Shown: piece after piece, positions 34,117 to 44,111 of the stretch
Numbering within the stretch: the stretch's first letter is position 1
How the letters are laid out: each line of letters opens with the position of its first letter
Assembly (NCBI RefSeq): GCF_008369915.1
Contig: NZ_VSRN01000001.1
Span: forward strand, 248,001 to 312,000
Length of the DNA: 64,000 bases
Direction: 5' to 3'
Source: Dyadobacter sp. UC 10
GTDB lineage: Bacteria > Bacteroidota > Bacteroidia > Cytophagales > Spirosomataceae
Notes under the pieces: generated by a model
The model's database searches: none
What the model was told of the DNA's origin: nothing
Seen by the model: only the letters and a program-made list of their open reading frames with translations
Translations under genes and position numbers: made by a program

Positions 34117-35730
34117 ATGACAAAAATATTTGCCAAAACACTGCTGGTTGTAATGATCCTTATGACCACCGCCTGCAACGAAGAATTCCTCGAACGCCAG
34201 GCAACCGATTCCATTCCTGAAGAAAATATCTTCCAGGATCCGGCGCTGATCCAGCTTTTTGTTAATAATATGTACCTGGATGTGCCTTCATTTGAACGGA
34301 ATCTATACGACAACATTACCGACGAATCGCGTTGCTATTGGGGCGGCGGGCCAAGGAATGTGATTCAGGGCCAATGGTTTCCCGACAACAACCCGATGGA
34401 ATACTGGGCTTATGGCCCTGTACGGAAAACAAATATGTTTTTGGATAAAATTGACGGGGCTGATATCGATGAGGAAGAAAAAGCAAATTTCAAAGGACAA
34501 GTAAAATTCCTTCGTGCCAAGCTCTATTTTGATATGATCAAACGCTACGGCGGCGTGCCGATTATCGCCGAGCCCCAGGGACTTGACGACGATCTGTTTG
34601 TAGCGCGGCAATCGACCGACGAAAGTTTTGACTTTGTGATCAAAGAACTGGAAGAAGCCGCTACGCTTTTGCCGGAAACGCACGGAAGCCGCGCGGTGGA
34701 CGTCGGAAAAGCAAATAAGCATTCTGCAAAAGCCTTTTTAGGCCGGGTTCTGACTTATTGGGCGAGTGCCTTGTACAATCCGACAGGCGATGTGGCGCGC
34801 TGGCAAAAAGCTGCATTGGTGAATAAAGAAGTAATGGATTCCGGCAATTACAAGCTGCACGGCAACTTCCGCAACATTATGCTTGATAAAAACAATGAGG
34901 AAGAGATTTTCAGCGTGCAGTTTCAGAAACCATTCCGCGAACACGGTTGGGACTCATGGGGCCAGCCCGATTCTCAGTCCAAACAGGATGCTGTGAACCG
35001 CAGTCCCGTGCAGGAATTTGTAGATGCATTTGAAATGAAGAATGGAAAAGCGATCAATGAAACCGGCTCTGGATATGATCCGGCCAATCCTTACAAAAAC
35101 CGCGACCCGAGATTCGATGCGACCGTGCTTTATAATGGTGCTACCTTCTTTGGCAATACCATCTATTTGTATGAAGGCGCGCCCATCGACGGCATTAACC
35201 TGCCTTATGCAACCATTACCGGCTATTTGATCAGAAAAGGTATGAACGAAGCCAACAAAGACTATTACGGAGCCGCCGGCAGCGACCAGAACTGGAACGA
35301 GCTGCGTTACGCAGAAGTGCTTTTAAATTATGCCGAAGCAAAAAACGAAGCGTTAACAGTGCCCGACGCGTCGGTGTATGCAGCGATCGAAGCGGTGCGC
35401 CAGCGGGCGGGATTGGTTCCCTACCAGCTTCCGACCGGACTTTCCAAAGTGCAAATGCGCGAAAAGATCCGTCACGAAAGGTATATCGAACTGAGCTTTG
35501 AGGGCAAACGCTACTGGGACCTCAGGCGGTGGAAAATTGCCGCGCAGGTATTAGACGGAAAACAATTCAATGCCATGTATATCACCAAAAATGCAAACGG
35601 AACTTATAGCTATAATCCAAAACCGGTAGATGGTATCCCCTGTGTTTTTCAGGAAAAAATGTATTTGATGCCTATACCGCAGCGCGAGATCGAGAAAAAT
35701 CCCAAACTGGAACAAAACAGTGGCTGGTAA
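34117..35730 (+). CDS. SusD/RagB family outer-membrane lipoprotein
   Basis: Taking the Met at 34117 gives MTKIFAKTLLVVMILMTTAC, a lipoprotein signal with the acceptor Cys at residue 20; a Met four codons earlier is less suitable. The 537-residue protein shows SusD helices (AKLYFDMIKRYGGVPIIAEP) and the C-terminal pattern IRHERYIELSFEGKRYWDLRRW followed by LMPIPQREIEKNPKLEQNSGW. It lies 19 bp after susC and serves as its surface glycan-binding lid. Confidence 0.95.
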   Translation: MTKIFAKTLLVVMILMTTACNEEFLERQATDSIPEENIFQDPALIQLFVNNMYLDVPSFERNLYDNITDESRCYWGGGPRNVIQGQWFPDNNPMEYWAYGPVRKTNMFLDKIDGADIDEEEKANFKGQVKFLRAKLYFDMIKRYGGVPIIAEPQGLDDDLFVARQSTDESFDFVIKELEEAATLLPETHGSRAVDVGKANKHSAKAFLGRVLTYWASALYNPTGDVARWQKAALVNKEVMDSGNYKLHGNFRNIMLDKNNEEEIFSVQFQKPFREHGWDSWGQPDSQSKQDAVNRSPVQEFVDAFEMKNGKAINETGSGYDPANPYKNRDPRFDATVLYNGATFFGNTIYLYEGAPIDGINLPYATITGYLIRKGMNEANKDYYGAAGSDQNWNELRYAEVLLNYAEAKNEALTVPDASVYAAIEAVRQRAGLVPYQLPTGLSKVQMREKIRHERYIELSFEGKRYWDLRRWKIAAQVLDGKQFNAMYITKNANGTYSYNPKPVDGIPCVFQEKMYLMPIPQREIEKNPKLEQNSGW

Positions 35731-35769
35731 ACCAAAACCGCCTTTTTTTACTGACTTAGCTAATTACCT

Positions 35770-38700
35770 ATGAAGTCCAAATTTGAGCATATCCTGCTGG
35801 CCATCGTTTTTCTGTCAGTTCCGCTATTCAAACCGGCAAATGCGCAAGCACCCAACCCCGGATTTACACCCAAAAATGGCGACCATATCATCCTGCTCGG
35901 CAACACATTTGCCGACCGGATGCGCCACTATGGCTATTTTGAAACATTACTTCAGAAAAATTTCCCGGGCAAGCAGCTCACCATGCGGAATATGGGATGG
36001 AGCGCCGACGAGGTGGGATTACAGCCCCGCCCGCTCAATTTTCCGGGTTTTGGAGAAAAAACAACAAGGTTGACCGAGGGCCAGAAGGAAGTGAAGTTCC
36101 AGGGATTTACCCACGAAGGCGAGCGCATTGTAATGCCAGTCCCGCTCAATTTCGAAGGGCTGAACCAGGATCTTTACGACCAGAAAGCGGACATGATCTT
36201 CCTTTGTTTTGGGATGAATGAAGCATTTAAAGGTCCTGCGGGCTTGCCGCAATTTGAAAAAGACCTGAATGCATTTATTCAAAACCTGCAAAAGAATCAA
36301 TACAATGGCCGCTCGGCTCCTGCCCTGGTGCTCGTCTCCCCGATCGCGCATGAAGCGTTGGGCGTGAATTTTCCAAATCCGGCCGAGCACAATAAAAATC
36401 TGGAATTGTACACGAAAGCCATGCAAAAAACAGCTTCCGCAAAAGGGCTGTATTTCATCGATCTCTTCGCGCCTTCATTAGCCAAAATGAAGCAAAACGC
36501 ACAACCAAAACTGACCATTAACGGCATTCACCTGACCGGCCAGGGTTACAGGCTCGCTGCTGAATGGATGGGACAATCGCTGGGTTTTGGGAAAATGCCT
36601 GACCTGAATACCGAAAACAGCAAAAAGCTTTTGGCGGTGATCAAGATGAAGGATGACCATTTCTTTTACCGCTGGCGCGCTGTGAACGGCGAGTACATTT
36701 ATGGCCGCAGAAGAGAACCTTTTGGCGTGATCGCGTTTCCGCCGGAGCTTCGGAAAATAAACCAGATGACGGCATCGCTGGATTCGGTGATCTGGGAAAT
36801 GGGGAAAAGCAATGGGGCGGAAGCTTATAAAAAGGCCATTGAAATCGTCGACAGGCGCGGCAAACCGGTCGATCCTATGCTGATACCCGACATTCCGATG
36901 ACAGGCCGGCAAGGCGAGGCCGCGAAAGCAGCCGCGCATGCGCATCACGAAAAATTGTGGCCGGCAACAACCGATAAATTCAAGCTGCCGGAAGGTTACG
37001 AAATCAATCTTTTTGCCTCCGAAAAGGACTTTCCGATTGAAAAACCGGTAGCCATGAACTTCGACGCGCGCGGCAGGCTTTGGGTGGCGACTATGCCCAC
37101 CTACCCGCAATATTTCCCCGGCATCCCGGTCCATGACAAAATTGTGATCCTGGAAGATACCGACGCGGATGGTAAGGCCGATAAACACACCGTTTTTGCG
37201 GATGATCTTTACCTACCGCTCGGATTCGAGTTTGGCGACGGCGGCGTTTATGTGTCCCAGGAGCCGGATATTGTGTTTTTAAAAGACACCGACGGCGACG
37301 ACAAAGCGGATTTCCGCGAAGTGGTACTGACCGGTTTTGGCTCCGAAGACAGCCATCACGCCACGCACGCATTCACATTCGGGCAGGATGGTGCTTTGTA
37401 TTTCAATGAAGGAACCTTCCTGAATTCGCAGGTGGAAACGCCTTATGGCCCGATCCGCTCCTATGCCGGCGCGACTTATCGCTACGAGCCGCGCACGGCC
37501 AAACTCACACATTATATTTCCTATCCTTATTACAATCCGTGGGGAAGTGTGTTTGATAAATGGGGCATGCATTTGATCGGTGACGCCTCGGACGGCTCCA
37601 ATTATTTCGCTCCGCCGATGACCGGAAATGTCACGTATCCCGACAAACATCCGCGTATTGAAATGTTTACGGAAACGCGCGTAAGGCCCACTGCGGGCAT
37701 TGAAATTGTTTCCAGCAGGCAATTTCCGGATGAGGTTCAGGGTGATTTTTTGGTCAACAATAACATTGGATTCCAGGGCACGAAACAGCACCGGATCATC
37801 CCGCGCGGCTCGGGGATCGGCAGTAAGGAAGTAGAAGCGATCCTGCAATCCGAAGACCCCAACTTCCGTCCGATCGACATTGAATTCGGCCCGGACGGCG
37901 GTTTATACATTGTGGATTGGTACAACCCGCTGATCTCGCACGGAGAAAATCCACCGCGCGACCCGGCCCGGGACAAATCGCACGGCCGCGTTTGGCGGAT
38001 TACTTACAAAGGCAAGCCTGCATTGAAAGTAACCGATGTGTCAAAGCAAAGCATTCCGCAATTGCTCGATAATTTAAAAGCCTACGAAGACCGTTTCCGC
38101 TATCGTTCGCGGGCGCAGATCCGGGAAAAGAAAGCGGCGGAAGTTTTACCGGAACTGAAAAAATGGGTAGCGGCATTGGATAAGAATGACCCGCAATATG
38201 AGCACAATTTGCTAGAAGGTTTGTGGCTTTATCAGGATTTCAATGTAGTTGAACCCAACATTTTAAAGACATTACTTAATGCAAAAGAGCCTCAGGCGCG
38301 CGCCGCAGCCACTAAATTGCTCCTCTACTGGCACGACCGCATTCCCGGGTCGCTGGAACTGATGCGAGCCCGTATCAATGACGAATCGGCGCGGGTAAGG
38401 ATTGAGGCAGTGGTCGCACTGAGCTTTTTCAATTCCGAACAGGCCGTAACCGCAGCGACGGATATTTTCAAATATCCAACTGATTATTATATGGATTATG
38501 CGGTACATGAGACGTTCAGGTTTTTGAAACCGATCTGGCTGGCGGGGATGAAGCAAGGCAAAAGTTTCGATAAAAAAGCCGCCCGTTATGTTCTGAAATT
38601 GGCCAATGCACAGGAACTCGCCTCGTTGCCGCAAACTCCCGAGGTACGCACAGCCATGCTGACGCGCCCCGATATTAACGCTGCAAAAAAACAGGAAGCA

Positions 38701-39684
38701 GTAAGCATCCTTGCCAGAGAGCAAAAAACGGGCAAAGTAAATGTGCTGCTGGCAGCGATCAGGGAGGAAGAAAAGAGCAGGTTATCAAGTCAGCAAAGTG
38801 CTGCGCAACAGGAACTTATTAAATTACTATTAACTACTGAGCCCGCAGAATTAAAGCAGAGTCAGGCAGAATTGACAAAACTGATCAATGCAGACACGAG
38901 CCGGGTCATGCAGGCTACTGGCTTTGCGGCCCTGATCACCGCCGGGCAATCGGATCCATCTTTGCAAAAAGCAATTCAGGAGAAACCGGCGGCGTTCCTG
39001 AGCGGGATCTCCATGCTGAATAGCGGAGATTTAAGAGCTTCTTTTTATACAAAAGTAAAAGAGCTGACCGCCAGAGAGCCTGCCGCTGCCTATCCATTGC
39101 TGATGAGAATGACCATAGAAAACCCAGCTAAAACGCAGAATACCAAGGATTTCATAGCGTCGTTGAACACCACACCAGAGTCTGTTCAAAACTCGCCGGC
39201 ATTTGCCACCGCCATTACGACGATGAAAAATCTGGTGTATTACATGCCGGAAAAGGACAAAAAGGATGTGCTTTCGATGCTGGAAAATATGGGTACGATT
39301 GAAATTAAGCTCGTTGCCATTGAAGCCAAAATGGCTTTTGACAAAAAAGCATTGACCGTCCCTGCCGGAAGAGCAGTAACATTGGTCTTTGAAAACCCTG
39401 ATCTAATGCCGCATAATGTGGTGATCGTCAAGCCGGGCACAGCCGAGAAAGTGGGAGAAGCGGCGGATGCGATGGCGAGCTTGAAGGATGGTTTTGAAAA
39501 GAATTTCGTGCCTTCGACGCCGGACGTTTTATTCGCAACACCCCTGGTTAATTCAGGAAAAAGCTTCCGGCTGGAATTCAAAGCCCCGGCCCAGCCAGGA
39601 GAATATCCTTTTATATGTTCATTCCCAGGCCACTGGCGCGTGATGCAGGGAATTTTGACGGTTACCGACTCCAAAGTACCGTAA
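35770..39684 (+). CDS. Secreted multidomain protein: SGNH-like, sugar-dehydrogenase propeller, HEAT repeats, cupredoxin
   Basis: This 1304-residue protein has a signal peptide ending ANAQA (about 26). Domain 1 (about 35-280) is SGNH hydrolase-like: block III FGMNEAFKG and block V NGIHLTGQGY are visible, but block I reads LLGNTFADRM, without the usual catalytic Ser of GDS. Domain 2 (about 405-755) is a PVC-type membrane-bound dehydrogenase propeller: LPEGYEINLFASEKDFP, EDTDADGKADKHTVFADD, FGPDGGLYIVDWYNP. Domain 3 (about 765-1170) is HEAT-like helical. Domain 4 (about 1190-1300) is a cupredoxin with likely type 1 copper ligands H1215, C1283, H1288 and M1292. The cytochrome CxxCH often found in relatives is absent. 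It stands between susD and an esterase gene. Confidence 0.85.
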   Translation: MKSKFEHILLAIVFLSVPLFKPANAQAPNPGFTPKNGDHIILLGNTFADRMRHYGYFETLLQKNFPGKQLTMRNMGWSADEVGLQPRPLNFPGFGEKTTRLTEGQKEVKFQGFTHEGERIVMPVPLNFEGLNQDLYDQKADMIFLCFGMNEAFKGPAGLPQFEKDLNAFIQNLQKNQYNGRSAPALVLVSPIAHEALGVNFPNPAEHNKNLELYTKAMQKTASAKGLYFIDLFAPSLAKMKQNAQPKLTINGIHLTGQGYRLAAEWMGQSLGFGKMPDLNTENSKKLLAVIKMKDDHFFYRWRAVNGEYIYGRRREPFGVIAFPPELRKINQMTASLDSVIWEMGKSNGAEAYKKAIEIVDRRGKPVDPMLIPDIPMTGRQGEAAKAAAHAHHEKLWPATTDKFKLPEGYEINLFASEKDFPIEKPVAMNFDARGRLWVATMPTYPQYFPGIPVHDKIVILEDTDADGKADKHTVFADDLYLPLGFEFGDGGVYVSQEPDIVFLKDTDGDDKADFREVVLTGFGSEDSHHATHAFTFGQDGALYFNEGTFLNSQVETPYGPIRSYAGATYRYEPRTAKLTHYISYPYYNPWGSVFDKWGMHLIGDASDGSNYFAPPMTGNVTYPDKHPRIEMFTETRVRPTAGIEIVSSRQFPDEVQGDFLVNNNIGFQGTKQHRIIPRGSGIGSKEVEAILQSEDPNFRPIDIEFGPDGGLYIVDWYNPLISHGENPPRDPARDKSHGRVWRITYKGKPALKVTDVSKQSIPQLLDNLKAYEDRFRYRSRAQIREKKAAEVLPELKKWVAALDKNDPQYEHNLLEGLWLYQDFNVVEPNILKTLLNAKEPQARAAATKLLLYWHDRIPGSLELMRARINDESARVRIEAVVALSFFNSEQAVTAATDIFKYPTDYYMDYAVHETFRFLKPIWLAGMKQGKSFDKKAARYVLKLANAQELASLPQTPEVRTAMLTRPDINAAKKQEAVSILAREQKTGKVNVLLAAIREEEKSRLSSQQSAAQQELIKLLLTTEPAELKQSQAELTKLINADTSRVMQATGFAALITAGQSDPSLQKAIQEKPAAFLSGISMLNSGDLRASFYTKVKELTAREPAAAYPLLMRMTIENPAKTQNTKDFIASLNTTPESVQNSPAFATAITTMKNLVYYMPEKDKKDVLSMLENMGTIEIKLVAIEAKMAFDKKALTVPAGRAVTLVFENPDLMPHNVVIVKPGTAEKVGEAADAMASLKDGFEKNFVPSTPDVLFATPLVNSGKSFRLEFKAPAQPGEYPFICSFPGHWRVMQGILTVTDSKVP

Positions 39685-39685
39685 C

Positions 39686-40594
39686 ATGTCAAAACTAAAA
39701 CGGACTTTGTTCGCTGCGGGAATTCTTTTTGCAAGCATCGAAAGCATTGCGCAAACCTACATCAACCTCTATCCCGGAACGGTCCCGAATTCAATTTCGG
39801 GGCCGAACCAGGAAATCCACGCTGCCAATGCATCCGTGGATTCCCTTACGTCAAAAGTCTCGGTTCCGGGTCTTACCATTTTTTTACCCACCAAAGAAAT
39901 AGCAACCGGAACGGCGGTTATCATCTGCCCGGGAGGCGGCTACGGCACCTTACTGATCAAGCGCGAGGGAAGCGATGTGGCCCGCGCATTCAACAAGCTG
40001 GGCATCGCCGCATTTGTCGTGAAATACAGATTACCAGACAGCAAGATCATGAAAGATCAGTCCATCGGGCCGATCCAGGATGCGCAGCAAGCCATCAAAA
40101 CCGTCAGAGCGCGTGCAGCAGAATTTGGAATTGATCCCGCCAAAATAGGCATCATGGGATTTTCCGCGGGAGGCCACCTCGCTTCCACCGCCGGAACGCA
40201 TTTCGAAACGCGCTATGTGGATGAAGCAGGAAAAACCAGCCTTCGCCCCGACTTCATGATTTTGATCAATCCCGTTATCAGTTTCAATGATAGCACCGGG
40301 CACATAGGTTCGCGGGATAATTTATTAGGCAAAAATGCAAAGCCCGAAAAGATCCGTTTATTTTCGAATGAACTTCAAATTACTAAAAATACGCCCCCTG
40401 CCTTCCTGGTGCATTCCGGCGCAGATGTAGTAGTTCCTGTTTCCAATAGCATTGAATTTTACAAAGCACTCAACAAAAACGGCGTCAGCGGCGCGCTGCA
40501 CATTTATTCCAAAGGTGAGCATGGATTTTTGAGCTACCCTTCATTTCAGGAGTGGTTTGGGAGAGTTGCGGAATGGATGAAGACGCTCAATTAG
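39686..40594 (+). CDS. Secreted alpha/beta-hydrolase esterase (BD-FAE/acetylxylan esterase-like)
   Basis: The 302-residue protein has a signal peptide ending SIAQ (about 23) and an alpha/beta-hydrolase core. The oxyanion loop is CPGGGYG (residues 81-87), the nucleophile S160 in GFSAGGH, and the His lies in GEHGF near the end, with an Asp in SGADVVVPVSNS. These match the esterase/lipase family that removes acetyl or feruloyl groups from xylan and pectin. It starts 1 bp after the stop of the large multidomain gene and ends the plus-strand operon, converging on the sulfatase operon. Confidence 0.88.
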   Translation: MSKLKRTLFAAGILFASIESIAQTYINLYPGTVPNSISGPNQEIHAANASVDSLTSKVSVPGLTIFLPTKEIATGTAVIICPGGGYGTLLIKREGSDVARAFNKLGIAAFVVKYRLPDSKIMKDQSIGPIQDAQQAIKTVRARAAEFGIDPAKIGIMGFSAGGHLASTAGTHFETRYVDEAGKTSLRPDFMILINPVISFNDSTGHIGSRDNLLGKNAKPEKIRLFSNELQITKNTPPAFLVHSGADVVVPVSNSIEFYKALNKNGVSGALHIYSKGEHGFLSYPSFQEWFGRVAEWMKTLN

Positions 40595-40596
40595 AT

Positions 40597-40740
40597 TTTT
40601 AACCCTCCCACTCCATCGGCTACGACAATAAATCTGGGATCGAAATAGTGAGTTTTCAAAGCATGCCGCTTCTATTTTGTAACGTCAGACAAAAGCTCGA
40701 TCACCCTACCTTCATCTTTGGCAAACCGATAGCATATTCA
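40597..40740 (-). pseudogene. Possible decayed reading frame between convergent operons
   Basis: In the 151-bp convergent gap the minus strand reads, in one frame, YRFAKDEGRVIELLSDVTK, a stop, then KRHALKTHYFDPRFIVVADG and a few more residues to a second stop. The composition looks protein-like, but no start codon, family or homologue was recognised. It may be a gene remnant or chance. No terminator was seen here for either operon. Confidence 0.25.
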
Positions 40741-40745
40741 ACTGA

Positions 40746-42260
40746 TTAAGGCGACTTCGGAAAATTCCGTATCTCTCCATTCAACCTTGGAAAAGACTCC
40801 AGATAATCACCATTGCCCGTTTCACGCGGGTCTTTCGTGGCGAGCTGATAGCTTTTCAATTCATCCCGAAGTTTACTAACCTGCGAGGCCAGATTTTGAT
40901 CATTGATCCGGTTTTTCAAACAGCCCGGATCTTTGATGATATCGTAAAATTCTTCGGCCGGCCGCTTGTCCGTTGCCAGGTGGAAGAAGGGCGTGATTTC
41001 AGGATTCTGCCATTCGCGGATTACAATGTTATCTGCCGATTCGTCGATATCGTGAAATGCGGTGTTGACAGGTTCCAGCTTTCCGTCTGAATCCAGCCTG
41101 GTGGGGTCACCTGCTGGCCAGCGTTCGGGTTTATAGTTCCGGATATACAGATACCTGTCGGTCCGGATGCTTCTTTGTGGATAACCCAGGTTGTTGTAAC
41201 GTGATGACGAATGCCGCTCGCGCGACGAAAAGGCAGTGGTGCGTTGCGCTTTACCCGTTTTTAGCAGCGTCACCAAACTCTTGCTCTCAGTCCTGTAAGG
41301 TGGTAAACTTGCTTTTCCTACTTCCAGAAATGTCGCATACAGATCCACCAGACTGACCACATCCTTTGCCACCACACCTTTGCGGATCTCACTTCCCCAA
41401 CGCACAGCCAGCGGCACATGAATGCCATATTCATATACATTGGCCTTCGCGCGCGGGAACGACATTCCGTTATCCGCCGTCACGACGATCAGTGTATTGT
41501 CCAGCTCCCCGGCTTGTTCGAGCTGGGCGATCACCTTCCCCAACTGTGAGTCAAACCATTGAATCTCATACAAATAGTCGAGAATATCATTGCGAACTTC
41601 GGGTAGGTCAGGGAGAAAAGGCGGTACCTGTACTTTGTCGGTCTCAAATCCGTTTGCCGCACCGATTCCTTTCTGGTAAGTGCGGTGCGGCTCGTGGGTT
41701 CCAAGCCAGAAAAAGAATGGTTTGTCAGCCCCTTTTTGTTTGAAAAAATCCTTGAAGTTCTCCGCGTAGTCTACATCCGAGATACCTTTCGGGCTCTGAT
41801 GTTTTTTGGCCAGATATGCATTCCCGGCAGGATTTCTGCTTCTTCCCGAAGCTTTGAAATCGCCCGGCCCCCAGCCTTTTCCTGTAAAACCAACTGCATA
41901 CCCAGCCTTTTCAAGCAGGTCGGGAAAGACCTGGAATTCGGCAGGAAAGCTGCTGGCGTGTGTGCCCGCTTCTTTGATCTGCCAGCAGTTCAGGCCCGTC
42001 AGCAAAGCAGCACGTGACGGACTGCAACCCGGCGAGGCCGCGAATGCATTGTTGAATAAAACCCCCTCCCGCGCAACCCGGTCGAAATGCGGCGTACGCG
42101 CAGCTTTGTCGCCATATGCGCCAGCGTAAGGGTAAGATTGATCGTCGGAAATAACAAAGAGAATATTGGGCCGTTTATCAGCCGCTGGTTTGCTTTTGCT
42201 TGCTGAAAGCCCTACCGCCGCGGCCATCAGCAGAGCAGACAAGATATTGATTTTCAACAT
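40746..42260 (-). CDS. Secreted sulfatase (heparan N-sulfatase-like, family S1)
   Basis: This 504-residue sulfatase has a signal peptide (about 1-22). The formylglycine motif is C79-S-P-S-R in AASPGCSPSRAALLTG; metal ligands are the DD pair in ISDDQSYP (D39, D40) and TADNGMSFPRAK. FTGKGWGPGDF and LGTHEPHR give the usual substrate-pocket Lys/His residues. The overall pattern resembles N-sulfoglucosamine sulfohydrolases. Cys conversion needs a maturase, which is not encoded in this window. It is the last gene of the susCD-sulfatase operon, 6 bp after the preceding sulfatase. Confidence 0.92.
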   Translation of the reverse strand: MLKINILSALLMAAAVGLSASKSKPAADKRPNILFVISDDQSYPYAGAYGDKAARTPHFDRVAREGVLFNNAFAASPGCSPSRAALLTGLNCWQIKEAGTHASSFPAEFQVFPDLLEKAGYAVGFTGKGWGPGDFKASGRSRNPAGNAYLAKKHQSPKGISDVDYAENFKDFFKQKGADKPFFFWLGTHEPHRTYQKGIGAANGFETDKVQVPPFLPDLPEVRNDILDYLYEIQWFDSQLGKVIAQLEQAGELDNTLIVVTADNGMSFPRAKANVYEYGIHVPLAVRWGSEIRKGVVAKDVVSLVDLYATFLEVGKASLPPYRTESKSLVTLLKTGKAQRTTAFSSRERHSSSRYNNLGYPQRSIRTDRYLYIRNYKPERWPAGDPTRLDSDGKLEPVNTAFHDIDESADNIVIREWQNPEITPFFHLATDKRPAEEFYDIIKDPGCLKNRINDQNLASQVSKLRDELKSYQLATKDPRETGNGDYLESFPRLNGEIRNFPKSP

Positions 42261-42266
42261 ACTACC

Positions 42267-44111
42267 CTATTTATTGAGTTGTTCCAAAATCTGTTTCGCC
42301 GCCCGCACATCGTAATCCGAATCCTTCTGGTTTTCTTTCAAAAGTGATTTTACATTGGCTACTGCCGGCTGTGCTTTCAGTCCGATCGTTTCCAGCACAT
42401 TCAATGCCTGTACCCGCGCCATCTGGTTTTTGTCGGTCAGTGCCTCACTCAGTGTTTGTACCGGCTTATCGGTTTCTCCCAATGCAAGCAGCGACTCGGC
42501 GGCCGCGATACGCACCGCTATTTCGGGATCGCTGAGCAATGTGAGGAGTTTGCTTTTAGCAGAAGCCGCATCATTTTTCAGTACAATAGTGCCGATTACA
42601 GCCCAGTAACGAACCACCGGATCTTTGTCACCCAGCCTTTTTGTAATCTCACTCAACTTCGATTTGTCACGTGAAGACGCGATTTCAGCCGTTTCTACAA
42701 CTCGTTTCAAATCGTATCTTCCACTCTTTGCATAATCGTAAAGCGGCGTGGTTTCGGAGATTTTACTAAGAAGTGCCTCCGGAATAAAGCCCACATCTTT
42801 GGATTCGATCAGCCAGTTGTGGTTTACTTCCCGCAGTTTCGCCAGGGTAGTTTTGTACCTGGGATCGGCGGCCAGGTTATGAATGTTGTGCGGGTCATTT
42901 TCTACGTCAAAAAGTTCCTCGGCAGGTTTTTCCTGCCAAAATCTGGACTGATCTTCATTCAGCCGGCCCGCTTTGAACTCAGCCTCCCAGGATGGCATCG
43001 AAGGCGCTTTCCATAAATATTCCAGATGCTGCGCGTAGATTTTATGTGGAAGATAGTTGCGGATGTACCTGAACTTTTTGTCCCGGACAGTCCGCGAAAG
43101 ATCGGTACGCTCGTCCATTCTCCCGCGAAACCCGTACGCATAGTCGCGTTCTTTTACCTGCTGTTTCCCCAAAAAGGCTTTTCCCTGCATGTAGGCAGGT
43201 ATTTCAAGTCCCGCCAGGCTCAAAATACTTGGCGCAAAATCCAGGAACGTTACGATGCGGTCAGTTTGAGTGCCAGGCTTTCCGGGCGCCAGGGCTGCGA
43301 ACTTTTCAGGAACATGGATAATTAATGGCACGCGCAGGCCCGATTCGTATACAAATCGTTTGCTGCGGCCGAGGATACCGCCATTGTCTGCGTAATAAAA
43401 AACGATCGTGTTGCCGGCCAAACCCTGTTCGTCGAGTTCTTTCAAAAGCGCCCCGAATTGCCTGTCCATTTCCTCTATCTTATCATAATACTGCGCCCAA
43501 TCGTGCTTCATTTCTGCCGTTTTGGGATGGTAAGGCGGTAACGGCGCTTTTTCAGGATCGTGCTTCAACTTTTCGGTCGGTACCGAAGTATGAATACCGC
43601 TTTCGTGGGAAACATTGAGGTTAAAAACGGCGAAAAACGGCTGGCCGGGCTTACGGTTTTTGTAAGTAGCTTTTCCACTGGATTCATCCCAGGCTTCCGT
43701 CTGATCAATCGTGTTGTAATCCTTCTTGGCATTATTGGTTGTGTAATACCCCGCCTCGCGCAGATATCGTGGAAAAAATTTGACAAAATCCGGAACCGGG
43801 TAAGTGCTCCGCATGTGCTCGGTGCCCAATGAAGGCGGGTACATTCCTGTAATCAATGTGGATCGCGAAGGCGCGCAGACTGGCGCAGTTGCAAAGGCAT
43901 TTTTATACAAAACGCCTTGCGTCGCAAATTTGTCGAGATTGGGCGTAGTGGCGTATTTGTCGCCGTATGCACCTAAAAACGGACTGTTATCTTCGCTGAC
44001 AATCCAGAGAATGTTGGGTCGATCCTGGACAGGTTTGTCCTGCTGCTGCGCTTTAACCGTTGTTAAAGCAAGCGTCATCAGAAATATTAATCTTTGAAAA
44101 GAAATTTTCAT
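42267..44111 (-). CDS. Secreted sulfatase with C-terminal HEAT-repeat extension
   Basis: The 614-residue protein has a signal peptide ending VKAQ, a family S1 sulfatase domain (about 30-460) with the formylglycine motif C79-A-P-S-R (TAPVCAPSRSTLITGMYP), metal ligands SED (E40, D41) and YADNGGILGRSKR, and a C-terminal extension of about 130 residues formed of HEAT-type repeats (LGDKDPVVRYWAVIGTIVL; LSDPEIAVRIAAAESLLALG; LTDKNQMARVQALNVLETIG). HEAT repeats usually make protein contacts. The start codon shares one base with the stop of the preceding sulfatase (TAATG), showing translational coupling. Confidence 0.92.
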   Translation of the reverse strand: MKISFQRLIFLMTLALTTVKAQQQDKPVQDRPNILWIVSEDNSPFLGAYGDKYATTPNLDKFATQGVLYKNAFATAPVCAPSRSTLITGMYPPSLGTEHMRSTYPVPDFVKFFPRYLREAGYYTTNNAKKDYNTIDQTEAWDESSGKATYKNRKPGQPFFAVFNLNVSHESGIHTSVPTEKLKHDPEKAPLPPYHPKTAEMKHDWAQYYDKIEEMDRQFGALLKELDEQGLAGNTIVFYYADNGGILGRSKRFVYESGLRVPLIIHVPEKFAALAPGKPGTQTDRIVTFLDFAPSILSLAGLEIPAYMQGKAFLGKQQVKERDYAYGFRGRMDERTDLSRTVRDKKFRYIRNYLPHKIYAQHLEYLWKAPSMPSWEAEFKAGRLNEDQSRFWQEKPAEELFDVENDPHNIHNLAADPRYKTTLAKLREVNHNWLIESKDVGFIPEALLSKISETTPLYDYAKSGRYDLKRVVETAEIASSRDKSKLSEITKRLGDKDPVVRYWAVIGTIVLKNDAASAKSKLLTLLSDPEIAVRIAAAESLLALGETDKPVQTLSEALTDKNQMARVQALNVLETIGLKAQPAVANVKSLLKENQKDSDYDVRAAKQILEQLNK

